64,000 nt of DNA, taken from Pararhizobium capsulatum DSM 1112 (GTDB taxonomy: Bacteria; Pseudomonadota; Alphaproteobacteria; Rhizobiales; Rhizobiaceae). The translations under genes were made by a program, and so were the position numbers. The notes below the pieces were generated by a model that was not told where the DNA came from, did no database searches, and worked only from the letters and a program-made list of their open reading frames with translations. The DNA is taken from positions 2,858,001 through 2,922,000 of the forward strand of contig NZ_JAUSVF010000001.1 in NCBI RefSeq assembly GCF_030814475.1, in the 5' to 3' direction. This document shows positions 27,081-34,383 of this stretch, piece after piece (the stretch's first letter is position 1; the number at the start of each line of letters is the position of its first letter).

Positions 27081-27416
27081 ATGAACGCCCTGCCCGATCG
27101 CGATACCGTTGCCGGAAAGCTGGCAGCACTTGCCGAACCGGACCGGTCCTATATCGAGCTGTTGATGCAGAATCCACTGCAGGACGATCCTCTGCTGGAA
27201 GGACTTTATCGCCATCTCGACATTGCTTCCGCCGGTCGCTTCCTCAATTCGCTGAAGCTCGAAAAGCTGGGCGAGTGGCTGGGCACAACCGCCCCTGCCC
27301 GCCTGCAGATTCGGCTTATGGAAGTCGCCCACTCCGGCCAACATGCAGCCTACCAGGCCTTCCGCAATGGCCACGTGCGCTCTGGTGGGCTGCAGCGGGC
27401 TTATCCGGAAGCGTGA
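27081..27416 (+). CDS. Unknown 111-residue protein
   Basis: 111 residues, mostly predicted helix, with no family I recognise and no signal peptide or membrane segment. A GAGGAA ribosome binding site precedes the ATG. Its ATG overlaps, as ATGA, the end of an open frame running through about 26947-27084 that has no usual start codon, so it may be the second gene of a pair. It lies between bmt and the MttB-family operon and converges with the phosphodiester glycosidase gene, 9 bases away. A role in the methyl pathway is only a guess by position. Confidence 0.6.
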   Translation: MNALPDRDTVAGKLAALAEPDRSYIELLMQNPLQDDPLLEGLYRHLDIASAGRFLNSLKLEKLGEWLGTTAPARLQIRLMEVAHSGQHAAYQAFRNGHVRSGGLQRAYPEA

Positions 27417-27425
27417 GACCATAAG

Positions 27426-28178
27426 TTAGTGCGGTGCGCCAGGCATTCTGCGGGTGACGGCGATGATCGGCCCCATGGGGTGCGCATTGTCGTAGCGATT
27501 CAAAGCCGGCGCATAGAGGCTTGAAATCGAGCCATCTAGAAAGAGCGCGTTCGGGCAGCTGAGCGTGTCTCGAAACAATGTCGCGAAATCGTGGAAGCGT
27601 ACTGGCTCCAGCGAGATGGAAAGCAGCACATCGCCCTTGGCATCGACGCCGACGCCGTTGCGAATCTGCAGGCTGTCGCTTTGCGGCAGGAAGGCGGGAT
27701 GCAGCTTGTCGTCGATCACCAGCATAGGCCCGGACTGGGTGGCGAAATCCGGCCTGAGGCCTGCTGACAGGTATGTTTCCGTTTCCTGCACCCCGGCCTT
27801 CTTGCCTTCGATGAAAAAGACGCCGTTCGGCTTCAGGTAAAAATTCCCCCAGCCATTGCCCCGCGCCGCCGATTTGCGCTCGACGCCATTGGTGACCAGC
27901 AGGCCAACCGAACTCAGATCGGCTTCGTACATGCCGCCGTTCATCGCAAAGACCGGATAATCATGCTCGCGGCGCAAATCCTCGACCAAGGGAACGAAGC
28001 CGCCATAGGGCTTGCCGTCCCGCCCCCGAAGGAAGATGCGGAGATTGTCTTTCGCCGGATCGAAACGGCAGACGGCGTAGGGCTGGCCGAGGTGAACGAC
28101 CGTCTCGCAGGCCGCGTGAGCAATGTCGGTGGCGGCGAGAACGGCCATGGCAAATCCGAGACTCAGGAGGCGAATCAT
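27426..28178 (-). CDS. Exported phosphodiester glycosidase (NAGPA) family protein
   Basis: 250 residues from the ATG at 28178, which opens a signal peptide (IRLLSLGFAMAVLAATDIAHA). The domain shows the NAGPA-like segments FAMNGGMYEADLSSVGLLV, ATQSGPMLVIDDK and NALFLDGSISSLYAPAL. The family acts on sugar phosphodiesters or related bonds in the periplasm; no substrate is evident. The longer open frame upstream lacks sense. It follows the Fe-S protein gene at 61 bases in the same direction, so it may be at the end of the mttB transcript, though its function does not obviously fit. Confidence 0.8.
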   Translation of the reverse strand: MIRLLSLGFAMAVLAATDIAHAACETVVHLGQPYAVCRFDPAKDNLRIFLRGRDGKPYGGFVPLVEDLRREHDYPVFAMNGGMYEADLSSVGLLVTNGVERKSAARGNGWGNFYLKPNGVFFIEGKKAGVQETETYLSAGLRPDFATQSGPMLVIDDKLHPAFLPQSDSLQIRNGVGVDAKGDVLLSISLEPVRFHDFATLFRDTLSCPNALFLDGSISSLYAPALNRYDNAHPMGPIIAVTRRMPGAPH

Positions 28179-28239
28179 GTCGATGCCCTGTTGCTGGAGT
28201 ATCGACCATGGGAAAGGAAGACAGCAAAAGCTAGGCGTA

Positions 28240-28938
28240 TCAACGATCGAGTGCAGCCATGTGAAATCTGAGTTGTTCCGGCGGATAACGATAGGCGGCA
28301 CCGACAGGACAGGCCTCGCGCGCAAGGCAGCCGGACTGCATGCAGCCGGCCTCCCCGGCCGGGCTTCTAAGATGCGTGCGGCACGGCCGAAGCTGGAAGC
28401 CCACCGTGGTTATCGCATGGGCGGGACAGTGCGACAGGCAGGGCTTTTCAAAGCAGCTGTCGCAAGGGTGACCCGTCGTCTCAGCGATGTCCCCGATCGA
28501 ACGATCGAAACCGAAGGCACCGCGATAGCCATGCCAAAGGCCGTAGACGGGATGGATGAGGATACCGAGCGGCGAAGGCTTCAATCCCTCGGCTTGCATC
28601 CCCCAGCGCTGGAATGGTTGCCAGGGCGGATCGGAGGGAAAATAGGCGGTTGCTCCGAAGCGAAGAGACACCGGGGTCAGCACCGCCTTGGACCAGGTGT
28701 CCAGCGGATGCTCTCCGCCGTTGCCCGTCTGTTTTCCCAACCATGCCTCGAACGGCGGCCAAAGCGAGCCGCCGATATTGCCGATCAAAACGACACTCGT
28801 TGCCCGCTTGCCGCTTTCGAGCAACGGCACAGGATCGCCATCCTCCACATCAAGCACACCGCGCAAAAAAAGACCGTGCGGTTTGAGCGCCGCACGGAGA
28901 TTTTCGAGGTCGTCATGAAGGGTGTCCGGGCCGGTCAT
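28240..28938 (-). CDS. Ferredoxin-like protein with eight clustered cysteines (two 4Fe-4S sites likely)
   Basis: 232 residues. The first 150 lack motifs I know. The C-terminal third has Cys159, 162, 167 and 171 (CDSCFEKPCLSHCP) and Cys186, 199, 204 and 210 (GCMQSGCLAREACP), enough for two 4Fe-4S clusters, in an arrangement recalling the ferredoxin part of epoxyqueuosine reductases. It follows the MttB-family gene on the same strand, 107 bases away. That suggests an electron-transfer role in the corrinoid pathway, for example taking electrons from methyl-THF oxidation or feeding corrinoid reactivation. This role is inference. Confidence 0.75.
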   Translation of the reverse strand: MTGPDTLHDDLENLRAALKPHGLFLRGVLDVEDGDPVPLLESGKRATSVVLIGNIGGSLWPPFEAWLGKQTGNGGEHPLDTWSKAVLTPVSLRFGATAYFPSDPPWQPFQRWGMQAEGLKPSPLGILIHPVYGLWHGYRGAFGFDRSIGDIAETTGHPCDSCFEKPCLSHCPAHAITTVGFQLRPCRTHLRSPAGEAGCMQSGCLAREACPVGAAYRYPPEQLRFHMAALDR

Positions 28939-29045
28939 TTCGGCTTCGGTCCCTGTGTGTGATAATGCGGTCGCCAGACTTCTTTCTGAATGAAATCAGC
29001 TACCTGCGCCGCTCCGCCTTGCTCCCTGGCTTGTTCGGGCTCTCT

Positions 29046-30617
29046 TCAAGTGAAAGCGTCGGGCATCGAGTTCTTCCGCTGGGCGATGTAGTCGAGCAGC
29101 GCCTGATCAATCGCCACATCGAGCGGCGGTGCCTCATAGTGGTCAAGCCAACTGCGGGCGAGCGCATTAGCCCGCTGCTCGACCCGCTTTTCGCCTTCGA
29201 TTTCCCACTGCTCGAACGAATTGTTGTCGGCGAGGGCCGAACGGTAGAAGGCGGTCTGGAAGTTGGCCTGGGTGTGGGCGCAGCCGAGATAATGGCTGCC
29301 GGGGCCGACTTCGCGGATAGCATCAAGCGCCTGCGCATCTTCGGAAAGATCGACGCCCTCCGCCATCTTCTGCATCATGCCGAGCTGGTCCTGGTCGATC
29401 ATGAACTTCTCATAGGAAGAAACGAGACCGCCTTCGAGCCAGCCCGCGGCATGCAGCACGAAGTTCGTGCCGGCCAGCAGCGTCATGTTGAGCGTATTGG
29501 CCGATTCATGGGCCGCTTGCGCATCCGGAACCTTCGAGCCACAGAGGGAGCCGCCGGTACGGAAGGGAAGGCCAAGACGGCGAGCGAGCTGGGCTGCGCC
29601 ATAGGACACCAGCGACGGCTCCGGTGTACCGAAGGTCGGCGCACCCGACTGCATCGAGATCGAGGCGGCGAAGGTGCCGAACAACACCGGCGAACCCTTG
29701 CGGATCAGCTGGGTGAAGGAAGCGCCGGCCAGCACCTCCGCCAGAATCTGTGTCAGCGTGCCGGTCACCGTCACCGGGCTCATCGCCCCGGAGAGGATGA
29801 AGGGTGAGACGACGCTGGCCTGATTGTGGCGAGCGTAGACCTTGAGTGCGCCCACCATGGTCTCGTCGAAGACCATCGGCGAGTTGGCGTTGATCAGGTT
29901 CAGCGTCACACAATTGTTTTCCACGAAATCATCGCCGAACACGAGCTTTGCCATGGCAATCGTGTCTTCCGCACGCTCCGGTGCTGTAACCGAGCCCATG
30001 AACGGCTTGTCGGAATATTTGATATGGCTGTAGATCATATCAAGGTGGCGCTTGTTGACGGGCACATCCACCGGCTCGCAGACGGTACCGCCGGATGAAT
30101 GCATCGACGGCGCCATATAGGCAAGCTTCACGAAATTGCGAAAATCCTCGATCGTCGCGTAGCGACGCACTCCTTCGAGGTCACGCACGAAGGGAGGGCC
30201 GTAGACAGGTGCAAAGACGGTCGCCTTGCCGCCAATATGGACGTTGCGCTCGGGATTGCGCGCATGCCACGTGAATTCCTTTGGCGCGCTCTTGAGCAAT
30301 TCGCGGCAGAGACCCCTGGGGAAATGCACGCGCTGGCCGCGCACATCGGCGCCGGCCTGCTTCCAGAGTTCCAGCGCTTCGGCATCATCGCGGAACTCGA
30401 TGCCGATCTCTTCCAGAATGAGGTCGGCATTGCGCTCGATCAGTGCCAGACCTTCCTCATCCAGCACTTCGTATTCGCGAATCTTGCGTGTGATATAGGG
30501 AAGAGAAGGCCCCGGACCGCCGCCGGTGCGCGAGGCGCGCCTTGCCGCTGCTCCACGTCCCTCACCGCGCGAGCGGCGACCGCCCGCATCCGCTGTCTGT
30601 TCCGTCACGTCGCTCAT
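29046..30617 (-). CDS. MttB-family methylamine/betaine:corrinoid methyltransferase (non-pyrrolysine)
   Basis: 523 residues, trimethylamine methyltransferase superfamily. The frame is uninterrupted, with no internal amber codon, so it is a non-pyrrolysine member like glycine betaine methyltransferase MtgB. Typical text: EGLALIERNADLILEEIGIE near the start and HIKYSDKPFMGSV in the barrel. The ATG at 30617 has an AGAGGA site; a GTG six codons earlier is possible. Residues 12-38 are Arg/Gly-rich (GGRRSRGEGRG and on) and lie before the barrel. It is divergent from the corrinoid protein gene. Glycine betaine is the likely substrate, because of the nearby betaine-type transporter and bmt, but other quaternary amines are possible. 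Confidence 0.88.
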   Translation of the reverse strand: MSDVTEQTADAGGRRSRGEGRGAAARRASRTGGGPGPSLPYITRKIREYEVLDEEGLALIERNADLILEEIGIEFRDDAEALELWKQAGADVRGQRVHFPRGLCRELLKSAPKEFTWHARNPERNVHIGGKATVFAPVYGPPFVRDLEGVRRYATIEDFRNFVKLAYMAPSMHSSGGTVCEPVDVPVNKRHLDMIYSHIKYSDKPFMGSVTAPERAEDTIAMAKLVFGDDFVENNCVTLNLINANSPMVFDETMVGALKVYARHNQASVVSPFILSGAMSPVTVTGTLTQILAEVLAGASFTQLIRKGSPVLFGTFAASISMQSGAPTFGTPEPSLVSYGAAQLARRLGLPFRTGGSLCGSKVPDAQAAHESANTLNMTLLAGTNFVLHAAGWLEGGLVSSYEKFMIDQDQLGMMQKMAEGVDLSEDAQALDAIREVGPGSHYLGCAHTQANFQTAFYRSALADNNSFEQWEIEGEKRVEQRANALARSWLDHYEAPPLDVAIDQALLDYIAQRKNSMPDAFT

Positions 30618-30954
30618 TCTCAAATCCTCTCCCACGCATTGGATGCGCTTGAATGAAGTCTTATGCTACCAAGGCGCCCGGGCTGGGCGGTTCTCAATGC
30701 GCCGCCGGATGGCGCAAGCCCGACAGACCACGAAACGCAATTGCGACATGCCGTCTGGCAATGTCGTTTTCGGGCGCGCCTGATTAAAATATTGTTTTCC
30801 CATGCACAAAGCCCATGACATTCGACACATTGAGAAAGCTTCGTCGCTTTTCATCGCATGCGACGTCGCAATCGAAAAGAGCTTTTGCGGCGCAGAAAGC
30901 TAAGTATAGTGCCTGTGTCGGGTGATATCCCGCCGGGAACCGAGGAAACCTATC
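30618..30954. promoter_or_regulatory. Divergent promoter region mttB-like / corrinoid protein gene
   Basis: 337 bases with no gene. A hairpin-forming inverted repeat (CGACATGCC then GGCAATGTCG, 30744-30766, one bulge) is followed by TTTT. A 10-base palindrome TCGCATGCGA lies at about 30853-30862. A TATAGT at about 30904-30909 with TTTTGC 16 bases upstream could be the promoter of the corrinoid protein gene. These are candidate sites for shared control of both halves of the pathway. Confidence 0.5.
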
Positions 30955-31653
30955 ATGGCAGATGACGATATCATTCTCGAGGAGCTTTCCGACGAGGAAC
31001 TCGTGCAGCAGATGCACGACGATCTCTATGACGGATTGAAGGAGGAGATCGAGGAAGGCACGCACATCCTGCTGAAACGGGGCTGGGTGCCTTACGACGT
31101 ATTGACCCAGGCGCTTGTCGAAGGCATGCGCATCGTCGGCATCGACTTCCGCGACGGCATCCTCTTCGTTCCCGAAGTTCTGCTCTCTGCCAATGCCATG
31201 AAGGCCGGCATGACCATCCTTCGTCCGCTGCTCGCCGCCACCGGCGCGCCGAAGCAGGGCAAGATGGTGATCGGCACCGTCAAGGGCGACATCCACGATA
31301 TCGGCAAGAACCTTGTCGGCATGATGATGGAAGGCGCAGGCTTCGACGTCATCGACCTCGGCATCAACAATCCAGTCGAAAACTATCTGGAAGCGATGGA
31401 ACGAGAAAAGCCTGACATCGTCGGCATGTCGGCCCTTTTGACCACCACCATGCCCTACATGAAGGTCGTGATCGACACGATGAAAGAGAAAGGCCTGCGC
31501 GACGATTACGTCGTTCTGGTCGGCGGTGCGCCGCTTAACGAGGAATTCGGCAAGGCCGTCGGTGCCGACGCCTATTGCCGCGATGCGGCCGTTGCCGTCG
31601 AAACCGCCAAGGAATTCATGAAGCGCAAGCACAACCAGCTTTCGGGCGCCTGA
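30955..31653 (+). CDS. Corrinoid protein of the MttC/MtgC type
   Basis: 232 residues. Helical cap domain at about 1-95 and B12-binding Rossmann domain at about 100-232. The cobalt-ligand motif is GDIHDIGKNL with His114; later GLND-like GINNPVE and VGGAPLN segments complete the cobalamin site. It carries the methyl group between the MttB-family enzyme and the pterin methyltransferase. The first 35 residues hold 15 acidic residues (ADDDIILEELSDEEL), striking beside the basic tails of its partners. The ATG follows GAGGAAA; an upstream in-frame start at 30922 is less likely. A strong terminator follows. Confidence 0.93.
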   Translation: MADDDIILEELSDEELVQQMHDDLYDGLKEEIEEGTHILLKRGWVPYDVLTQALVEGMRIVGIDFRDGILFVPEVLLSANAMKAGMTILRPLLAATGAPKQGKMVIGTVKGDIHDIGKNLVGMMMEGAGFDVIDLGINNPVENYLEAMEREKPDIVGMSALLTTTMPYMKVVIDTMKEKGLRDDYVVLVGGAPLNEEFGKAVGADAYCRDAAVAVETAKEFMKRKHNQLSGA

Positions 31654-31671
31654 TCGGCACGCATACAGCAA

Positions 31672-31710
31672 GAAAGCCGGCCACACCGATGAAAGGCGTG
31701 GCCGGCTTTC
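31672..31710. terminator. Convergent (bidirectional) terminator
   Basis: Perfect 13-base stem GAAAGCCGGCCAC / GTGGCCGGCTTTC around a 13-base loop. Located between the corrinoid protein gene (plus) and the entericidin-like gene (minus); it has TTTC on one side and the matching A-rich text on the other, so it may serve both. Confidence 0.85.
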
Positions 31711-31808
31711 CTATATTCGCCGGTGACGGGAAAGGGCGAACTGCCGCATCAAACGGTCAATTAATTGTCGTAACCGCAAAACCACTACGCACTTTTGCGC
31801 GACATGCT

Positions 31809-31967
31809 CTACTTGGCGGCCTTCTCGACGCTCCGGCCCGCATCCTGGGTGGCATCGACGGCGTTTGCGGTATCCCGGCCCACGCCACGGATCGTATTGC
31901 CGCAAGCGCTGAGCGTCGTGATCGAGAAAAGAACGAGGCCAATGGTGGCGATGGTTTTTGCAGTCAT
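31809..31967 (-). CDS. Entericidin A/B family small lipoprotein
   Basis: 52 residues read directly from the minus strand: start MTAKTIATIGLVLFS, lipobox LSAC with the lipidated Cys at about residue 22, then GNTIRGVGRDTANAVDATQD, which is the entericidin pattern. It would be a small outer-membrane or inner-membrane lipoprotein, in E. coli linked to stationary-phase toxin/antidote behaviour; in rhizobia its role is unknown. It converges with the corrinoid protein gene. Confidence 0.85.
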   Translation of the reverse strand: MTAKTIATIGLVLFSITTLSACGNTIRGVGRDTANAVDATQDAGRSVEKAAK

Positions 31968-32014
31968 GGTAGGGTTCCTTACGGCTTAAGACAGGACACG
32001 GGAGAGACAAATTG

Positions 32015-32623
32015 GTGTCGATCGCAGAACGCACGAAACGCGAAAAAGTTCACGTCATAGGTTGTGGCGCGATCGCGCGCGAAATTCTGACCGTCTGCGA
32101 GATGAACGGTCTCGACCATATCGACCTTACCTGTCTTCCGGCCATCTGGCACAATACACCCGACAAGATCACCCCCGGCCTCAAGGAAGCAATCGACAAG
32201 GCCCGGGCCAGAGGCTTCGAACGCATCTTCGTCGCCTATGCCGATTGCGGCACCGGCGGCGATCTCGACCGGCTGTGCGAGGCCGAAGGCGTGGAGCGCA
32301 TTTCAGGCCCGCACTGTTTCTCCTTCTTCGCCGGCAATGCCGATTTCGATGCGCGCTGGGACGACGATTTCACCTCTTTCTTCCTGACCGATTTCCTCGC
32401 CCGCCAGTTCGAAGCTTTTGTCATCGAGCCGCTCGGCCTCGACCGGCATCCCGAGCTGCGCGACATGTATTTCGGTCATTACAGGAAGCTCATCTATCTC
32501 TCGCAGGTGGAAGACGAAGCCTTGAAGAGAAAGGCCGAGCAGGCCGCCGAACGGCTGGGCTTGGCCTACGAATATCGTTTCACCGGCTATGGCGATCTCA
32601 CCGGCGCGTTGAAGACCGCCTGA
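32015..32623 (+). CDS. DUF1638 domain protein of the corrinoid module
   Basis: 202 residues from GTG at 32015 (TTG at 32012 is an alternative; GGAGAGA lies just upstream). Recognisable DUF1638 text: VHVIGCGAIAREIL at the start, then FVAYADCGTGGDLD and GPHCFSFFAG. Its biochemical function is not established to my knowledge; family members often sit beside corrinoid methyltransferase genes. The conserved Cys and His residues (ADCGTGG, GPHCF) hint at metal or cofactor binding. First gene of a plus-strand run that continues to the RACo homologue with small gaps, apart from the exoD-like gene. Confidence 0.85.
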   Translation: MSIAERTKREKVHVIGCGAIAREILTVCEMNGLDHIDLTCLPAIWHNTPDKITPGLKEAIDKARARGFERIFVAYADCGTGGDLDRLCEAEGVERISGPHCFSFFAGNADFDARWDDDFTSFFLTDFLARQFEAFVIEPLGLDRHPELRDMYFGHYRKLIYLSQVEDEALKRKAEQAAERLGLAYEYRFTGYGDLTGALKTA

Positions 32624-32734
32624 AACCCTTCGTTAGGCCTATGGCGAACTAGCCTGCGCCCCGGTTCGTACCTTAATTCCCTTGTAATCGCCCTCCCCCA
32701 TTCTGTGTTCACAACAACAAAAGGGGCGATGGGG

Positions 32735-33409
32735 ATGACAGATATTTTTCTCGGTGCACAAGCCGGTGCGCAAAAGGCCAGCAAGAAGATTTCTCCGGCG
32801 AAAGCAGGACACGCGGCCGAACACAAGCAGCTTTCCGACATCCTGAACGACCTCGCCGCCACCGCCGGCCCGAAAATCACACTGCGCGATCTCTCCATCG
32901 CCATGCAGGACCGTTCCTTCGGCGCATTCCTCGTCGTCTTCGCTCTTCCGAACCTCATTCCACTGCCGCCGGGCGCAACCCTCATCCTCGGTTTGCCGCT
33001 GATCTTCATCGCCTGGCAGATGGTCACCGCGCGCGACAATCGTATCCACCTGCCAAAGCGCATGGGCGATTACGCCTTCGACAGAAGCTCGTTCCAGACG
33101 CTGGTCGAAAGGATCACGCCCTGGCTGAAACGTGCCGAAACACTGGTAAAGCCCCGTGCCTGGTTTATCGGCGGCCGATTTGCCGAGCGGCTGATCGGCG
33201 TCCTCGCTCTGATCCTCGCCACCGTCATCTTCCTGCCGATCCCCTTCGGCAACTGGCTGCCGGCCTTTGCCCTGGCCATCATGGGCTTTGCCCTGACGGA
33301 ACGCGACGGTCTTGGACTTGCAACGGGCCTCGCGATCGGTGCTGCCTCCCTCCTTCTCGCCGGCACGGTAATCCTTGCCGCCGGTGCACTGCTCAGCCTG
33401 ATCTTCTGA
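32735..33409 (+). CDS. exoD: ExoD family membrane protein
   Basis: 224 residues. ExoD family (exopolysaccharide synthesis, PF06055) with the signature LVVFALPNLIPLPPGATLILGLPLIFIAWQ in two parts and a second half with IFLPIPFGNWLPAFALAIMG. About four to five membrane helices. The rhizobial ExoD is linked to exopolysaccharide and alkaline tolerance, but its mechanism is unknown. Start 32735 (MTDIFLG) is chosen over the GTG at 32705 by the GGGG-rich ribosome binding region. It stands between the DUF1638 gene and the MetVF part, perhaps a later insertion in the gene order. Confidence 0.85.
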   Translation: MTDIFLGAQAGAQKASKKISPAKAGHAAEHKQLSDILNDLAATAGPKITLRDLSIAMQDRSFGAFLVVFALPNLIPLPPGATLILGLPLIFIAWQMVTARDNRIHLPKRMGDYAFDRSSFQTLVERITPWLKRAETLVKPRAWFIGGRFAERLIGVLALILATVIFLPIPFGNWLPAFALAIMGFALTERDGLGLATGLAIGAASLLLAGTVILAAGALLSLIF

Positions 33410-33500
33410 GAGGTCGCTTTTGAACACGCCGCGCGTCGTGCCAAGATGCGCCCGGATGCGTGGAGTTGCGCATTGTCGGGCAAGAGGAGATTTTGGGCGC

Positions 33501-33803
33501 ATGGCTGATCGCATTATCGTTTATTGGCGCGATATTCCCGCGCAGGTCATCATCAAGCAGGGCCGCAAGAACGCCAAGCGCGAGCTGTCGCTGCGTTTCA
33601 CCGAGGCGATCGACATGGCGGCGATGCGCACGGGCGCTGCCGAAAGTGGCGAGTACCTCGCCGAATGGCGCAAGGCTGATCCCACGCCTGTTTCCGACGA
33701 TCTCGAAGCCGAGGCCGACAAGGCCGTGACGGAGATTGAGGCTGCCTACGACCGGGAGCGTCTCGTCGCGCTCGTCAAGGCGGGCGGAAAAGACGATGTC
33801 TGA
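33501..33803 (+). CDS. Virulence-factor family (PF13769-like) small protein, coupled to metV
   Basis: 100 residues: ADRIIVYWRDIPAQVIIKQG, then AKRELSLRFTEAIDMAAMR. It matches what databases name virulence factor, a label without a known function. A GAGGAG site precedes the ATG. It overlaps the next gene (MetV-like) by 8 bases, so the two are translated together. That ties it to the C1/corrinoid pathway far better than its name does. Small, soluble, with a basic first half and an acidic second half. Confidence 0.75.
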   Translation: MADRIIVYWRDIPAQVIIKQGRKNAKRELSLRFTEAIDMAAMRTGAAESGEYLAEWRKADPTPVSDDLEAEADKAVTEIEAAYDRERLVALVKAGGKDDV

Positions 33804-34383
33804 CCTGAAGCCTGCCGAAAACCCTGTCAAAGGCAATGCCGCACCGGCAAAGAAGGCCGCGACTGGCGCCTACACCCCCTCCGGCGTATCCCCCAATCGG
33901 CGCGCCCGGCGCAGCTACACGATCCGTCTCTGGGCGGTTCGGCATTCGCGATTTCTCGAATGGTTCTACCACCGCTTCGCCGATCTCTTCCTGCTGCTCC
34001 ATCCGCTGTGGAAGGCGATCGGCTACAACAGGGTCGAAACCCCGATCACCTTCGTCGAGCGCAACGTCAAGGGCCTGCTCTTCGACTGTCGCATGTGCGG
34101 CCAATGTGTGCTGTCGGCCACCGGCATGTCTTGCCCGATGAACTGCCCCAAGCAGCTTCGCAACGGTCCCTGCGGCGGCGTGCGCGCCAACGGCAATTGC
34201 GAGGTCGAGCCGGACATGCCCTGCGTCTGGGTCAAAGCCTGGGAAGGTTCAAGGAACATGGTCAAGGGCGATGCGATCCTGAACGTGCAAAAGCCGGTCA
34301 ATCAGTCGCTGCGGGAGACATCCTCCTGGCTGCGTGTCACGGCGCAGGCTGCCGAGGCAAAAGAAGCGGCAAAGGAAGCCTGA
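33796..34383 (+). CDS. MetV-type zinc/Fe-S subunit of methylene-THF reductase (MTHFR_C family)
   Basis: 195 residues. The MTHFR C-terminal domain family shows eight cysteines: Cys98, 101, 104, 113, 117, 126, 135 and 143, in DCRMCGQC, MSCPMNCPK, GPCGGVR and later. In acetogens, the MetV protein pairs with MetF and binds zinc and an Fe-S cluster. Residues 1-45 are basic and low in structure (NRRARRSYTIR). It overlaps the upstream gene by 8 bases and the metF-like gene by one base (TGATG). This pairing marks a MetVF enzyme instead of the usual stand-alone MetF. Confidence 0.85.
   Translation: MSDLKPAENPVKGNAAPAKKAATGAYTPSGVSPNRRARRSYTIRLWAVRHSRFLEWFYHRFADLFLLLHPLWKAIGYNRVETPITFVERNVKGLLFDCRMCGQCVLSATGMSCPMNCPKQLRNGPCGGVRANGNCEVEPDMPCVWVKAWEGSRNMVKGDAILNVQKPVNQSLRETSSWLRVTAQAAEAKEAAKEA

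Noticed and set aside
29046..30617. Pyrrolysine-type trimethylamine methyltransferase
   Set aside because: The whole frame has no internal amber codon, and no pyl genes are in the window.
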